A stretch of DNA of 64,000 bases from Rhodoferax ferrireducens (GTDB taxonomy: Bacteria > Pseudomonadota > Gammaproteobacteria > Burkholderiales > Burkholderiaceae_C): NCBI RefSeq assembly GCF_003347515.1, contig NZ_QEII01000284.1, positions 1-64,000 of the forward strand. Direction: 5' to 3'. Below are positions 16,631 to 24,954 of the stretch, in pieces; the first letter of the stretch is position 1; each line of letters opens with the position of its first letter. The notes beneath the pieces were generated by a model. That model saw only the letters and a list, made by a program, of their open reading frames with translations, searched no databases and was not told the origin of the DNA. A program made the translations under genes and the position numbers.

Positions 16631-17149
16631 ATGAACCCTAACGACAAAGCCATGGCCCTAGTTGCGGAGAGCGCAGTTACAGTCACCCATGTCCGCATCA
16701 GCACGGACAAGCCCTACGCCTCAGTGAAGAAAGCTATCGAGTCGCGCTTGGGCCGCCTCTCCGACCACGTCCGCGAGTTGTTACGCCTGGGCAAGATCGA
16801 GGAGGTGCGCGCCGCGCTTACTCTCGCTGCGGGCGACGCGGGCCTCGCCATCCATTACGTCGGCCCGCATGGCGATTGGCTGTTGCTAAACGGCGAGCGC
16901 AAGGAGGCTACCTCCTACCTCATCGGCAATGTGCTCTACGCGGTGCAGATGACTCGCGTAGATTTGGCCGCCGGGCTGTACGCGCCGCTACGTGTTGTGC
17001 TGTATGCGAGCGAAGATGGAGGATCGGTAATCGAGTACGACAAACCCTCAACACTCTTCTGCCAGTTCGGACGCGAAGAGATCAATACGGTCGCCGCCAT
17101 CCTGGATCAACGGCTGTCCGCCGTGCTTCTTCAGGCTTGTGCAGTTTAA
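16631..17149 (+). CDS. DUF302 domain-containing protein
   Basis: A 172-residue soluble protein preceded by AAAGGAG. The C-terminal two thirds match the DUF302 fold: YLIGNVLYAVQMTRVDLAAG, LYAPLRVVLYASEDG and SVIEYDKPSTLFCQFG, a pattern shared by many small bacterial proteins of unknown function. No signal peptide or membrane segment is evident. It is the first gene of a plus-strand catabolic operon; the Bug-protein gene starts 13 bp after its stop. Its role in the operon is unknown; a small-molecule binding or chaperone function would be a guess. Confidence 0.75.
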   Translation: MNPNDKAMALVAESAVTVTHVRISTDKPYASVKKAIESRLGRLSDHVRELLRLGKIEEVRAALTLAAGDAGLAIHYVGPHGDWLLLNGERKEATSYLIGNVLYAVQMTRVDLAAGLYAPLRVVLYASEDGGSVIEYDKPSTLFCQFGREEINTVAAILDQRLSAVLLQACAV

Positions 17150-17162
17150 AGGAGCAAAAAAA

Positions 17163-18188
17163 ATGACAAGGACGCGCATTGACTCTCTCGGGCTATTCAC
17201 TCTGGTGTGTGCCGTCGCCACCAACATCGCGAGGGTCGCTGCCGCTGCAGTAGCGACCACCTTCCTCGCACAAATCGCTCTCGCCGAAACCTTCCCAAGC
17301 AAGCCGCTGAAAATCGTTGTACCTTACGCAGCTGGCGGTCCTGTGGACCAACTTGCTCGCACCCTCGCCGAGGGACTGTCACGTTCGCTTGGCCAGGCCG
17401 TCATCGTTGAGAACAAGCCCGGCGGCAACACCATGGTCGCTGCGTCGCAAGTGGCCAAGGCGCAACCCGATGGGTACACCCTCTTCATGGCCTCCTCGGC
17501 TAGTCTTGCGGTGAATCCTGTTGTCTACAAGAAGATGGCATACGACCCCGACCGTGATTTCACGCCGGTCTCGATGGTTGCGCGAGCGCCGCTGGTGATG
17601 GTGGTTAACGCCGGTGTACCTGCCAAAAACCTTAAGGAGCTCACGGCTTACATCAAGAGCATGAATGGCCGCTTCGCTTTTGCCTCCAACGGCAACGGTA
17701 ACCCGCTGCATCTGGCCTGTGCCCTCTTCAGCTCAATGGCCAACTTGGACATGCTGCACGTCCCCTACAACGGGACGGCCCCGGCTCTGGCCAGCGTGTT
17801 GGCTGGCGATACGCAGATGACCTGCGACATCGTTCAAAACTCGATACCACAGATTAAGTCGCACAAGTTACGCGCCATCGCCATCATCGGCCCGCGTCGC
17901 GTTGCTGTACTGCCCGATGTGCCCACGCTTGGCGAGGAGGGGCTGCTCGGGGTTGATGCTTCTGTGTGGTTCGCGGTGGTTGTACCCAAAAATACTCCGC
18001 TGCCCCGGGTTGATTTGCTGAATCAGCACATCGCGAAGGTGCTGGCGACCACGGAACTTCGGGAACGCTTTGGCGCATTGGCGATGGAAGTACAGAGCAG
18101 TTCAGGGAAGGATGTAACAAACCTCATTACCAAGGAGCGGTCGAAATGGATGGACGTGGTGACAAAGTACAAAATTTCCATCGACTGA
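17163..18188 (+). CDS. Bug/TctC-type tripartite tricarboxylate transporter substrate-binding protein
   Basis: A 341-residue periplasmic binding protein starting at ATG 17163 (AGGAG at 17151-17155). The signal peptide is long (about 42 residues, ending LAQIALAETFPSK). The family motifs are intact: LKIVVPYAAGGPVDQLARTL, VIVENKPGGNTMVAASQVAK, YKKMAYDPDRDFTPVSMVAR and the mid-domain LHVPYNGTAPALASVLAGDT. It probably captures a carboxylate for uptake. No TctA/TctB membrane genes are in the window; instead an MFS gene lies downstream. Within the operon it points to an organic acid substrate. Confidence 0.9.
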   Translation: MTRTRIDSLGLFTLVCAVATNIARVAAAAVATTFLAQIALAETFPSKPLKIVVPYAAGGPVDQLARTLAEGLSRSLGQAVIVENKPGGNTMVAASQVAKAQPDGYTLFMASSASLAVNPVVYKKMAYDPDRDFTPVSMVARAPLVMVVNAGVPAKNLKELTAYIKSMNGRFAFASNGNGNPLHLACALFSSMANLDMLHVPYNGTAPALASVLAGDTQMTCDIVQNSIPQIKSHKLRAIAIIGPRRVAVLPDVPTLGEEGLLGVDASVWFAVVVPKNTPLPRVDLLNQHIAKVLATTELRERFGALAMEVQSSSGKDVTNLITKERSKWMDVVTKYKISID

Positions 18189-18251
18189 CAAGCTCGGTGT
18201 AGTCATGAAAATAAATGTAAGCATGCAACAAGGCACGCAGGAGATTTTTGC

Positions 18252-18416
18252 TTGGAGCACACTGTCTCAGCGTTTGCGGGGTTGGTTTCCATTGCCTCTG
18301 TCGGCGCCACGTTATCACTGCATATCGATATGAGCGAGTTGGGCGCGGCCTTCGATGCAACGCCTGCAATGCGGAGTGCTATTTTTACTCACTGTTATTT
18401 GAGCAACGTTCATTGA
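18252..18416 (+). CDS. Possible small protein (TTG start), unknown
   Basis: A 54-codon frame from TTG 18252, 8 nt after an AGGAG sequence. The N-terminal half (AFAGLVSIASVGATLSLHID) is moderately hydrophobic, possibly one membrane segment. It fills the otherwise empty gap between the Bug protein and the next small gene. No family is recognised. The TTG start and small size make this a tentative call. Confidence 0.3.
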   Translation: MEHTVSAFAGLVSIASVGATLSLHIDMSELGAAFDATPAMRSAIFTHCYLSNVH

Positions 18417-18439
18417 CCTGAAGGCACAAGGAGCAAGCA

Positions 18440-18661
18440 ATGATTTCATCGCAATCAGATTCCGCTACGGTAGGTGTATCTACGCCTTCACGTGCGTCTG
18501 TTATCCAGGACGACGTGCTCATCGCGTCCTGTGTCGGTCTGTGCCTGGTCCCTGCTGACCAGGTCGCCGACTACTACAGAGCTCACGGCTACGCGGCGGC
18601 GCCTGGCATAGTTTTGCTCCTAATGTGGATAGCGTTGCAACTGGTGGGGCTCGTGCCGTGA
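18440..18661 (+). CDS. Small putative membrane protein
   Basis: A 73-residue protein with an AAGGAG site 6 nt before the ATG. The C-terminal segment GIVLLLMWIALQLVGLVP is a clear transmembrane helix; the N-terminal part is polar and likely cytoplasmic. Its stop overlaps a GTG (GTGA at 18658-18661) that can start the MFS gene, which suggests translational coupling. It may be a small partner of that transporter. No recognised family. Confidence 0.5.
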   Translation: MISSQSDSATVGVSTPSRASVIQDDVLIASCVGLCLVPADQVADYYRAHGYAAAPGIVLLLMWIALQLVGLVP

Positions 18662-19917
18662 ATCCTTCGTCTTCCCTTGTTGACGGCGAGTCGCTGCCGC
18701 GTGGGTGCTCCATGCTGAGCTCGGTGCAAGTTATCGCTTTTGGCGCGGCCATCGTTACTATCTCGATGGGGGTACGGCATGGCTTTGGCCTGTGGATGCT
18801 CCCGATGACGCAAGCACGCGGTTGGTCGCGGGAAGTGTTCTCTACAGCGCTCGCGATTCAGAACCTGGTGTGGGGCTTTGCGGCTGTGGTCGCGGGCATG
18901 ATCGCCGACCGCTTCGGGGCTTTTCGTGTGATCGCAGCAGGCGCCGTACTCTATGCGACGGGTCTTGTCGGCATGGCATTTGCGGCCTCGCCAGTGCAGC
19001 TGCTTTTTGCCGCCGGCGCTCTCATCGGCACTGCTCAAGCGGGAACCACTTATTCGGTAGTCTATGGTGTCGTAGGGCGAAATGTTGATGCGCAACGGCG
19101 CTCATTGGCGATGGGAGCAATCGCGGCGCTGGGCTCGTTCGGGCAGTTCCTGATGGTGCCGATTGAAAGCAACCTTATTGAGATTGCAGGCTGGGCGAGC
19201 GCTTTGATCATACTTGGTGGCGTCGCTGCGCTAATGCTGCCCCTGTGTTTCGGTCTGCGCGAACCCGACTTCGCCGGCGGTGGGCTGCCGGTGCGCGAGC
19301 AGAGTATGACACAGGCGTTGTCTCAGGCGATTCACTACCCTAGCTTTTTGCTGCTGATGGCGGGCTATTTCGTCTGCGGCTTTCAACTCGCTTTTATCGG
19401 CATCCACGTCCCTGGTTACCTGCGTGACCAGGGGCTTATGCCGCAGGTAGCTAGTTATTCGCTGGCGATTATCGGCCTCATGAATGTGGTGGGCGGCTAT
19501 GCCTGTGGCGTCTTGGGCGAGCGGATGGAAAAGCGGGTGATCCTCGCCGGCATTTATTTCAGCCGTGCGGTCGCCATCGCGCTCTTCGTGCTCGCGCCGG
19601 TTTCAGCATGGTCAGTTTTTGCCTTCTCCGCCGTGATGGGCCTCTTGTGGTTATCTACCGTCCCGGCGACGCAGTCAATCGTCGCGCAAATCTTCGGCGT
19701 ACAGCACCTGTCCATGCTGGGTGGAGTCATTTTCCTCAGCCACCAACTCGGCTCGTTCCTAGGCATCTGGTTGGGTGGGGTGATCTTTGAAAACGTTGGC
19801 AGTTACCGACCGGTGTGGCAGCTTTCTGTTCTGTTTGGCCTTGTGGCTGGCGTGCTCAGCCTAATGGTGAACGGAGACCCGTGGCGGCGTGCTGCGGCGC
19901 GGGGGGTTAAGTTATGA
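18658..19917 (+). CDS. MFS transporter, organic-acid type
   Basis: A major facilitator of about 419 residues with twelve predicted membrane helices. The start chosen is GTG 18658, overlapping the previous stop; ATG 18625 (11 residues longer) and ATG 18712 are alternatives. The loop 2-3 motif of the family is visible as GMIADRFGAFRV. Helix 1 reads VTISMGVRHGFGLWMLPMTQ, close to the oxalate/formate and monocarboxylate porter group. It lies between small membrane genes and a reductase gene (4-bp overlap), so it probably imports the substrate of this operon. The substrate is not identifiable. Confidence 0.85.
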   Translation: MNPSSSLVDGESLPRGCSMLSSVQVIAFGAAIVTISMGVRHGFGLWMLPMTQARGWSREVFSTALAIQNLVWGFAAVVAGMIADRFGAFRVIAAGAVLYATGLVGMAFAASPVQLLFAAGALIGTAQAGTTYSVVYGVVGRNVDAQRRSLAMGAIAALGSFGQFLMVPIESNLIEIAGWASALIILGGVAALMLPLCFGLREPDFAGGGLPVREQSMTQALSQAIHYPSFLLLMAGYFVCGFQLAFIGIHVPGYLRDQGLMPQVASYSLAIIGLMNVVGGYACGVLGERMEKRVILAGIYFSRAVAIALFVLAPVSAWSVFAFSAVMGLLWLSTVPATQSIVAQIFGVQHLSMLGGVIFLSHQLGSFLGIWLGGVIFENVGSYRPVWQLSVLFGLVAGVLSLMVNGDPWRRAAARGVKL

Positions 19918-20858
19918 CTACAACGAGCGATAAACCGATGAATGTTTTGGTACTGGGTGCCGGCGCGATCGGAGGATATTACGGGGCTCGGTTGCATGAG
20001 GCAGGAGCGCAGGTCACTTTCCTGGTGCGGCCAGCGCGAGCACGGCATATCGAAGAGACGGGAATATGCGTCAAAAGCCAACTCGGGGATGTACGCTGGG
20101 CTGCGCGCACAGCGACACGAATTGATGGCCACAACACCTATGACCTCGTGCTGCTTGCCTGTAAGGGCTTCGACCTGGACAGTGCCATCGATGCGATCGC
20201 GCCTGCGGTAACTGCCGGCGCTTGCGTGCTGCCATTTCTCAACGGCATGGGCGCCTACAAGAGACTAGACGGCGCCTTCGGAAAGGCCCGTATCTTGGGC
20301 GGAGCGGCCTACATCGCGGTCGAACTGTTGAGCCAAGGGCACGTGATGCACTACGGCGTTAGCGATAAGGTTGTGATTGGCGCCCGTTCACGCGAAACTT
20401 TGGATTTGGCTAGCCGCGTGCATGTCGCGCTCGCGAAATCTGGCGGACAGCGCCTACTGTCGCACCACATCGATGAAGTGCTGTGGAACAAGTGGGTGAT
20501 GATAGCCGCCGGCGCGGCCGTAACCTGCCTGAGCCGCGGCACCATCGCGGAAGTGCTTGCCACGCCGGGCGGCGCCCAGTTCGTCCGCCGAGCAATAAAT
20601 GAATGCTGCGCTGGCGTGGCGGCCGCCGAAATGCCACTGGCACAAAGCGAGCGGCAGGCCATTGAAGAGCGCCTGCTCGACGGGTCATCGAACTGGGCCT
20701 CCTCAATGAAGCGCGACATGGACCGGGGCATCTCCCGGATCGAGAGCGAAGCGATTTTGGGTGACCTGGTGCGCATTGGAAAGGTGCACGCCATCGACCA
20801 ACCGATCTTACTGGCTGCGCTCACTCACCTGCAGGTATATGAGACGCAACGTTCTTGA
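19914..20858 (+). CDS. 2-dehydropantoate 2-reductase family (PanE/ApbA-like) ketoacid reductase
   Basis: A 314-residue NAD(P)H-dependent reductase. The Rossmann motif is MNVLVLGAGAIGGYYGARLH (residues about 9-28). The second domain includes the family region LLSHHIDEVLWNKWVMIAAG, where the Lys and Asn of NKW are the catalytic/substrate residues. The ATG overlaps the MFS stop. In a catabolic operon rather than near pan genes, it probably reduces another 2-oxo or 3-oxo acid, or oxidises the hydroxy acid. True pantothenate synthesis is unlikely but not excluded. Confidence 0.8.
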   Translation: MTTTSDKPMNVLVLGAGAIGGYYGARLHEAGAQVTFLVRPARARHIEETGICVKSQLGDVRWAARTATRIDGHNTYDLVLLACKGFDLDSAIDAIAPAVTAGACVLPFLNGMGAYKRLDGAFGKARILGGAAYIAVELLSQGHVMHYGVSDKVVIGARSRETLDLASRVHVALAKSGGQRLLSHHIDEVLWNKWVMIAAGAAVTCLSRGTIAEVLATPGGAQFVRRAINECCAGVAAAEMPLAQSERQAIEERLLDGSSNWASSMKRDMDRGISRIESEAILGDLVRIGKVHAIDQPILLAALTHLQVYETQRS

Positions 20859-20918
20859 TAGGCATTGCGCTCACCGATATTTCTTTTTTTAACTTAACTA
20901 CCACTCAGGAAATAGATT

Positions 20919-21698
20919 ATGTCTCTCACCTCCCATCCCGTCATTTTCGAAAAGATCGGCCCGGTCGGCGTGCTCACCATGCAGTATGCCCCGCACAACC
21001 TGGTGGGCCACGACCTGTGCTCATCCTTGCTGGCCGCGTTAGAGCGCAGTGAGAACTCCGGCTGCCGGGCATTGGTGCTGAAGAGCGGGCTGCGCCACTT
21101 CTCCGCAGGCGCTGACCTTGCGCTCTTCGAAGACCGTGGTGCGCGGCTGGACGCTGAGCTCAATCCTGTTGGCGTGCTCGATGCGTTCAGCCAATGCCGT
21201 CTACCAATCGTCGCTAGTGTGCATGGCATGGCTCTTGGCGGCGGTTTCGAGTTGGCGCTTGCCTGTGACTTCATCATTGCTGGCGCATCGGCAAAGTTCG
21301 GCCTGGTCGAGGTTACGCTGGGCCTGCATCCCCTGATGGGCGGCATTCAACGCGTCATCGACCGCGCCGGTGAAGCACGCGGCAAGGAGATCGTCATGCT
21401 CGGGCGCCGCCACGATGCGGCAACACTGGAGAAGTGGGGCGTGATCAATCGTGTCGTGCCCGACGCGCAACTGCAGGAGTCGAGCCTTCTGATTGCTCAG
21501 GAGCTTGCCAACGGCCCCACCGTCGCTCACGGCGCGACCAAAAGACTCGCCAATGTTTTTCTTGCCAGTGGCATGCATGCGGCCGATGCTGCAATGAAGG
21601 ACATTCAGAAACCCATCTTTGCCAGCACCGACCTCGTCCGCGGCCTCGACGCCTTTAAGGCCGCGGGCCCAGGCAACGCGGTGTTCGAAGGTAACTAA
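20919..21698 (+). CDS. Enoyl-CoA hydratase/isomerase family protein
   Basis: A 259-residue crotonase-fold enzyme. Oxyanion-hole regions are RHFSAGADLALFED (about 63-76) and ASVHGMALGGGFELALACDF (about 99-118). FGLVEVTLGLHPLMGGIQRV carries Glu at the usual catalytic glutamate region. It acts on an acyl-CoA: hydration, isomerisation or C-C cleavage. It is separated from the CoA-transferase gene by 11 bp with AAAGGAG, consistent with one operon: CoA activation by the transferase, then hydration. The exact acyl-CoA is unknown. Confidence 0.85.
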   Translation: MSLTSHPVIFEKIGPVGVLTMQYAPHNLVGHDLCSSLLAALERSENSGCRALVLKSGLRHFSAGADLALFEDRGARLDAELNPVGVLDAFSQCRLPIVASVHGMALGGGFELALACDFIIAGASAKFGLVEVTLGLHPLMGGIQRVIDRAGEARGKEIVMLGRRHDAATLEKWGVINRVVPDAQLQESSLLIAQELANGPTVAHGATKRLANVFLASGMHAADAAMKDIQKPIFASTDLVRGLDAFKAAGPGNAVFEGN

Positions 21699-21709
21699 AG
21701 GAGATCATC

Positions 21710-22942
21710 ATGGCACAAGGACCACTTGAAGGATTGCGCGTCGTCGATTTTTCGCGCGTACTGGCCGGGCCGCACTGCTCGAAGACACTGCATGATCTGG
21801 GTGCGGACATCATAAAGATTGAGCCGCCTCGACCCGACATCTCGCGCGCAGCCTACCCGCAGACAGAAGGCATGTCGCACTACTACATCCAGCAAAACTC
21901 AGGAAAACGCAACCTGAGCCTGGACCTGAACTTCCCTGAGGCGCGCGAAATCGTGTTAGCGCTTTGCAAGACCGCCGACGTGATCGTTGAGAACTTTCGT
22001 GCAGGCACGCTCGCTTTCTTTGGATTGGACTACGAAAGCATCCGAAAGATCAATCCGGCAGTGGTCTACGCATCCATTTCTGGTTACGGGCATAACGGTC
22101 CGCTGTCGCACCGCGCCGCCTATGCACCCACGGTGCAGGCCGAATGCGGGTTCACAGACACAGCCATTCGCCACCTGGGCTCTGACCTCGCTACGGCGCG
22201 GCATGATGCGTATTCGCACGCTGACATCTACACTGGCCTAGAAGCAGTTGTGGGCATCTTAGCGGCTCTGCACAAGAAGCAGCAGACGGGGCTAGGGCAG
22301 CATGTGGATGTAGCTATGGCCGCCACCATTCTGTCCATCAATGAGCGCGTGCATGCTGACTTGTCAGGTGTGGACATGGGTGATGAACCGCTGGCGCTGG
22401 GCGCGGCGATGTCGCCATTTTTTCGCGTGGCGAGCGGGGAACTCATTACCATAGCGACTAGTATCACCAGCACGTTGAGCTTCCCTCTCTACACTGCCGC
22501 AATGCGGCGAGCAGATCTTGCATTGAATGCACACTTTCTCACGCCCGAACTGCGATTGAAGCACGTGAGTGAATTGCACGCAATCATCCAAGCATGGATC
22601 CTCACCTTCGACAGCTTGGAAACGCTCGAGGCGCAACTTGAAGAAGCGAAGCTCGCCTTCGGCGTGGTGCGTAGCATCGAGGAGTTCGCCGCATCGGAGT
22701 GGGTGAACTGGTGGGGCGCCATCGATACGGTCGATGATCGCGTGGGCGGCACGGTGCGCATCCCTGGCAAGCCGTGGCGCTTTTCTAGTGACACGCTCGC
22801 GCACCCCGGCCGCCCCGCCTACCGCGGCGAGCACAATCGCGAAGTACTCAAGGAGCTCGGCTTGTCCGACGACACGGTTGCGCACTACCAGGAGGCCGGC
22901 ATTCTGACGACCGGCATTCCGGCTATGCAGGCAAGCAAATGA
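21710..22942 (+). CDS. Class III CoA-transferase (CaiB/BaiF family)
   Basis: A 410-residue family III CoA-transferase. Its signatures are PLEGLRVVDFSRVLAGPHCS, LHDLGADIIKIEPP and the NSGKRNLSLDLNFPEAREIV block. The catalytic Asp is expected in the region of DAYSHADIYTGLEAVVGILA, and YASISGYGHNGPLSHRAAYA is the typical family stretch. Such enzymes move CoA between carboxylic acids (formyl-CoA, carnitine, benzylsuccinate, itaconate types). It is likely the activating step for the imported organic acid. It is followed 25 bp later by the BKACE gene. Confidence 0.88.
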   Translation: MAQGPLEGLRVVDFSRVLAGPHCSKTLHDLGADIIKIEPPRPDISRAAYPQTEGMSHYYIQQNSGKRNLSLDLNFPEAREIVLALCKTADVIVENFRAGTLAFFGLDYESIRKINPAVVYASISGYGHNGPLSHRAAYAPTVQAECGFTDTAIRHLGSDLATARHDAYSHADIYTGLEAVVGILAALHKKQQTGLGQHVDVAMAATILSINERVHADLSGVDMGDEPLALGAAMSPFFRVASGELITIATSITSTLSFPLYTAAMRRADLALNAHFLTPELRLKHVSELHAIIQAWILTFDSLETLEAQLEEAKLAFGVVRSIEEFAASEWVNWWGAIDTVDDRVGGTVRIPGKPWRFSSDTLAHPGRPAYRGEHNREVLKELGLSDDTVAHYQEAGILTTGIPAMQASK

Positions 22943-22967
22943 AATCCCTTACCGCAGAGGAAACAAA

Positions 22968-23906
22968 ATGAGCAAGTCACGCCGAAAAGTCATTATCACG
23001 TGCGCAATCACCGGTGCCATCCACACGCCAACCATGTCCGACGCCCTTCCGTACGCACCGGAGGACATTGCGCGCCAAGCCATCGATGCAGCCGAAGCGG
23101 GGGCGGCCATTCTGCACTTACATGCGCGCCACCCAACAACTGGCGCGGTGTCGATCGACCCGGATCATTTCATGGCCTTCCTGCCGAACATCAAACGCAG
23201 CACCGATGCAGTGATCAACCTGTCGACAGGCGGGAGCCTCACTAACACCGTGGCAGAGCGGATCGCACCGGCCAAGCGCGTGTCGCCAGAAATGACATCG
23301 CTCAATATGGGCAGCATGAATTTCGCCATGCACCCGCTTGCAGACAAGTACAAGGTATGGAAGTTCGATTGGGAAGAGGCCTATTTGCGTAACTCTGACA
23401 CCTATATATTCCGCAATACTTTTCGCGACATCGCAATGGTCGCAAAGGAACTTGGCGAGGGCGAGGGCGTAAAGTTCGAGCATGAGTGCTATGACGTGGG
23501 ACATCTTTACAACCTGAAGTTCTGTTTAGACAGTGGAATGTTTAAGACGCCCGTGTTCATCCAGTTTGTGCTGGGAATCTTGGGCGGGATTGGCGCCGAC
23601 CTTGACAACCTAGTCTTCATGAAACGCACTGCTGACCGCTTGTTCGGGGACGCATACCGCTGGTCGGTCCTAGGCGCCGGCGCGGCCCAAATGGACTTGG
23701 CTGTCGCAGCAGCCATGATGGGGGGCAATGTTAGGGTTGGCCTTGAGGACTCTCTTTTGATTTCACGGGGGCAACTTGCCGCGTCGAACGCCCAACAAGT
23801 CGCTAAGATTCGCCAAATGCTGAGGGATCACGGTCTTGAGGCTGCGTCACCGGCGGAAGCTCGGGAGATGCTGAGCCTCAAGGGCGCCGAGCTCACGCGT
23901 TTTTAA
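22968..23906 (+). CDS. BKACE beta-keto acid cleavage enzyme (DUF849)
   Basis: A 312-residue TIM-barrel enzyme of the Kce/BKACE family. Its signatures are VIITCAITGAIHTPTMSDAL, EAGAAILHLHARHPTTGAVS (metal-binding HxH), INLSTGG, SLNMGSMNF and KFEHECYDVGHLYNLKFCLD. BKACEs condense a beta-keto acid with acetyl-CoA to give acetoacetate and a new acyl-CoA, using Zn. Known members act on 3-keto-5-aminohexanoate, dehydrocarnitine and other 3-oxo acids. Here it lies with a CoA-transferase, a hydratase and a reductase, which together could shorten a 3-oxo acid. The specificity is open. Confidence 0.88.
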   Translation: MSKSRRKVIITCAITGAIHTPTMSDALPYAPEDIARQAIDAAEAGAAILHLHARHPTTGAVSIDPDHFMAFLPNIKRSTDAVINLSTGGSLTNTVAERIAPAKRVSPEMTSLNMGSMNFAMHPLADKYKVWKFDWEEAYLRNSDTYIFRNTFRDIAMVAKELGEGEGVKFEHECYDVGHLYNLKFCLDSGMFKTPVFIQFVLGILGGIGADLDNLVFMKRTADRLFGDAYRWSVLGAGAAQMDLAVAAAMMGGNVRVGLEDSLLISRGQLAASNAQQVAKIRQMLRDHGLEAASPAEAREMLSLKGAELTRF

Positions 23907-23920
23907 CGAAAGGGATTGCA

Positions 23921-24337
23921 ATGCATGTATTAAGAAAGGTCCGCGAGGCGGGCGGCGGCTATGAACAGGTTGCTGCCATACTCGCGCCCGATATCGTTTT
24001 CAATAGCCCAGTGTTGTCGCGGCCAGTCATTGGACGAGACTTGGTGGCGCGCGTCATGGTCGCATCGGTCGCAGTTCGGGACGGGCACTACGTCAGTGAA
24101 ATCAAATCCGGCGCGCTTACTTACCTGCATTGGAAGGGCACTATCCGAGGCGAGGCCATTGAGAGTTTCGAGGTCATCCGTGACGACGACAATGGCCTCA
24201 TTACAGAAAGAACAGTCGCTATGCGCCCATTTGCTTCTCTGCTGCTATTCCGTCAGGAGTTCCGAGCCTGCATGCAAGACGAGATTGGCGCCGACTATTT
24301 TTCCGTACCCGCAGCCCTCGCCATCGAAGCAACATAA
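23921..24337 (+). CDS. NTF2-like / SnoaL-like small protein
   Basis: A 138-residue protein with the cone-shaped NTF2-like pattern: an N-terminal helix, VAAILAPDIVFNSPVLSRPV, then VVRD-like strands with YLHWKGTIRGEAIESFEVIR and ITERTVAMRPFASLLLF. The arrangement resembles polyketide-cyclase or ketosteroid-isomerase-type proteins of the SnoaL group. It is the last gene of the operon (14 bp after BKACE). It may be an isomerase or lyase for the pathway intermediate. Assignment rests on pattern only. Confidence 0.6.
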   Translation: MHVLRKVREAGGGYEQVAAILAPDIVFNSPVLSRPVIGRDLVARVMVASVAVRDGHYVSEIKSGALTYLHWKGTIRGEAIESFEVIRDDDNGLITERTVAMRPFASLLLFRQEFRACMQDEIGADYFSVPAALAIEAT

Positions 24338-24361
24338 GCGCTCTATTAACCCGAATGGCAC

Positions 24362-24661
24362 TTACTTTGGCTCATACGCATGACCATGCCTCTGGACGTG
24401 TCGGCGAGCCTGGTCGCGCGGCACCTTCAACCAGGGGTAGGGTTTGGGCCGTCGTTTTCGCATTCGCGGCTCGATGCGTCCGGGCCGATGGCCAACCCTG
24501 CATTGGGCGATCAGCGTGAACAGCCGGCCGCAATCGTTCGTAGCCGACAGGCCTCGCGAGACCCACTCCGTCCACAGTTGCACCGTGTGCTTGAAGCTCA
24601 GGCCGCGCGGGTCTACGCCGGCATTGCAGGCGGCCTGCGCCATGAGCAGGCGGATCACGTT
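24362..24661 (-). pseudogene. IS4-like transposase, C-terminal remnant
   Basis: The frame reads LLMAQAACNAGVDPRGLSFK, then RIEPRMRKRRPKPYPWLKVP and ends at 24362. This is the basic C-terminal tail common in IS4-type DDE transposases (RKRRPKxYxxLxxPR). Only about 95 residues remain. Its upstream side is cut exactly where the 67-bp TGT...ACA repeat begins (24662). A decayed fragment. Confidence 0.65.
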
Positions 24662-24728
24662 TGTTGCCGCCGACCGAAAACTGACCCACTTTAGGCCACT
24701 GTGGGTCAATATTGAAGCGGCGCCGACA
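24662..24728. repeat. 67-bp TGT...ACA repeat, copy 1 (IS21-like miniature or solo junction)
   Basis: It begins TGTTGCCGCCGACCGAAAAC and ends TTGAAGCGGCGCCGACA. Inside is an inverted repeat TGACCCAC...GTGGGTCA with an 11-nt spacer. A second copy in the same orientation is at 39120-39187, one base longer. TGT/ACA ends are those of IS21-family transposons. Both copies lack coding capacity. Confidence 0.65.
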
Positions 24729-24954
24729 ATCGGGCAGCTGCTTCTATTTCCGCGCGATCGTCGCAGACGAAGGTCAATCCGGCTTCGCCCGGACCATTCG
24801 GTGCTGCGCGATCGAGCAAAGCCGCGCACGTCCCAATTTGATCGTCGTGGCAAAAAGCCTGGCCTGGAAGCACGTCCGCAATTGCGCCGGGGACTGACCC
24901 GGGGTCGCTGGCCTTCTCACACCACGATCGCAGCTCAAATCCCCGATGCCAGCT
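24729..24954 (-). pseudogene. Unidentified coding remnant downstream of ligC
   Basis: Read on the minus strand in the same phase as ligC after its stop, the frame gives natural-looking protein sequence (AIADVLPGQAFCHDDQIGTC, AAPNGPGEAGLTFVCDDRAE) but no start codon. It is broken by the 67-bp repeat at 24728. It may be the remains of a further gene of the protocatechuate operon. I do not recognise the family. Confidence 0.3.

Noticed and set aside
19914..20858. Calling this gene panE for pantothenate synthesis
   Set aside because: Only family-level motifs support it and the operon is catabolic; the specific name would overstate the evidence.
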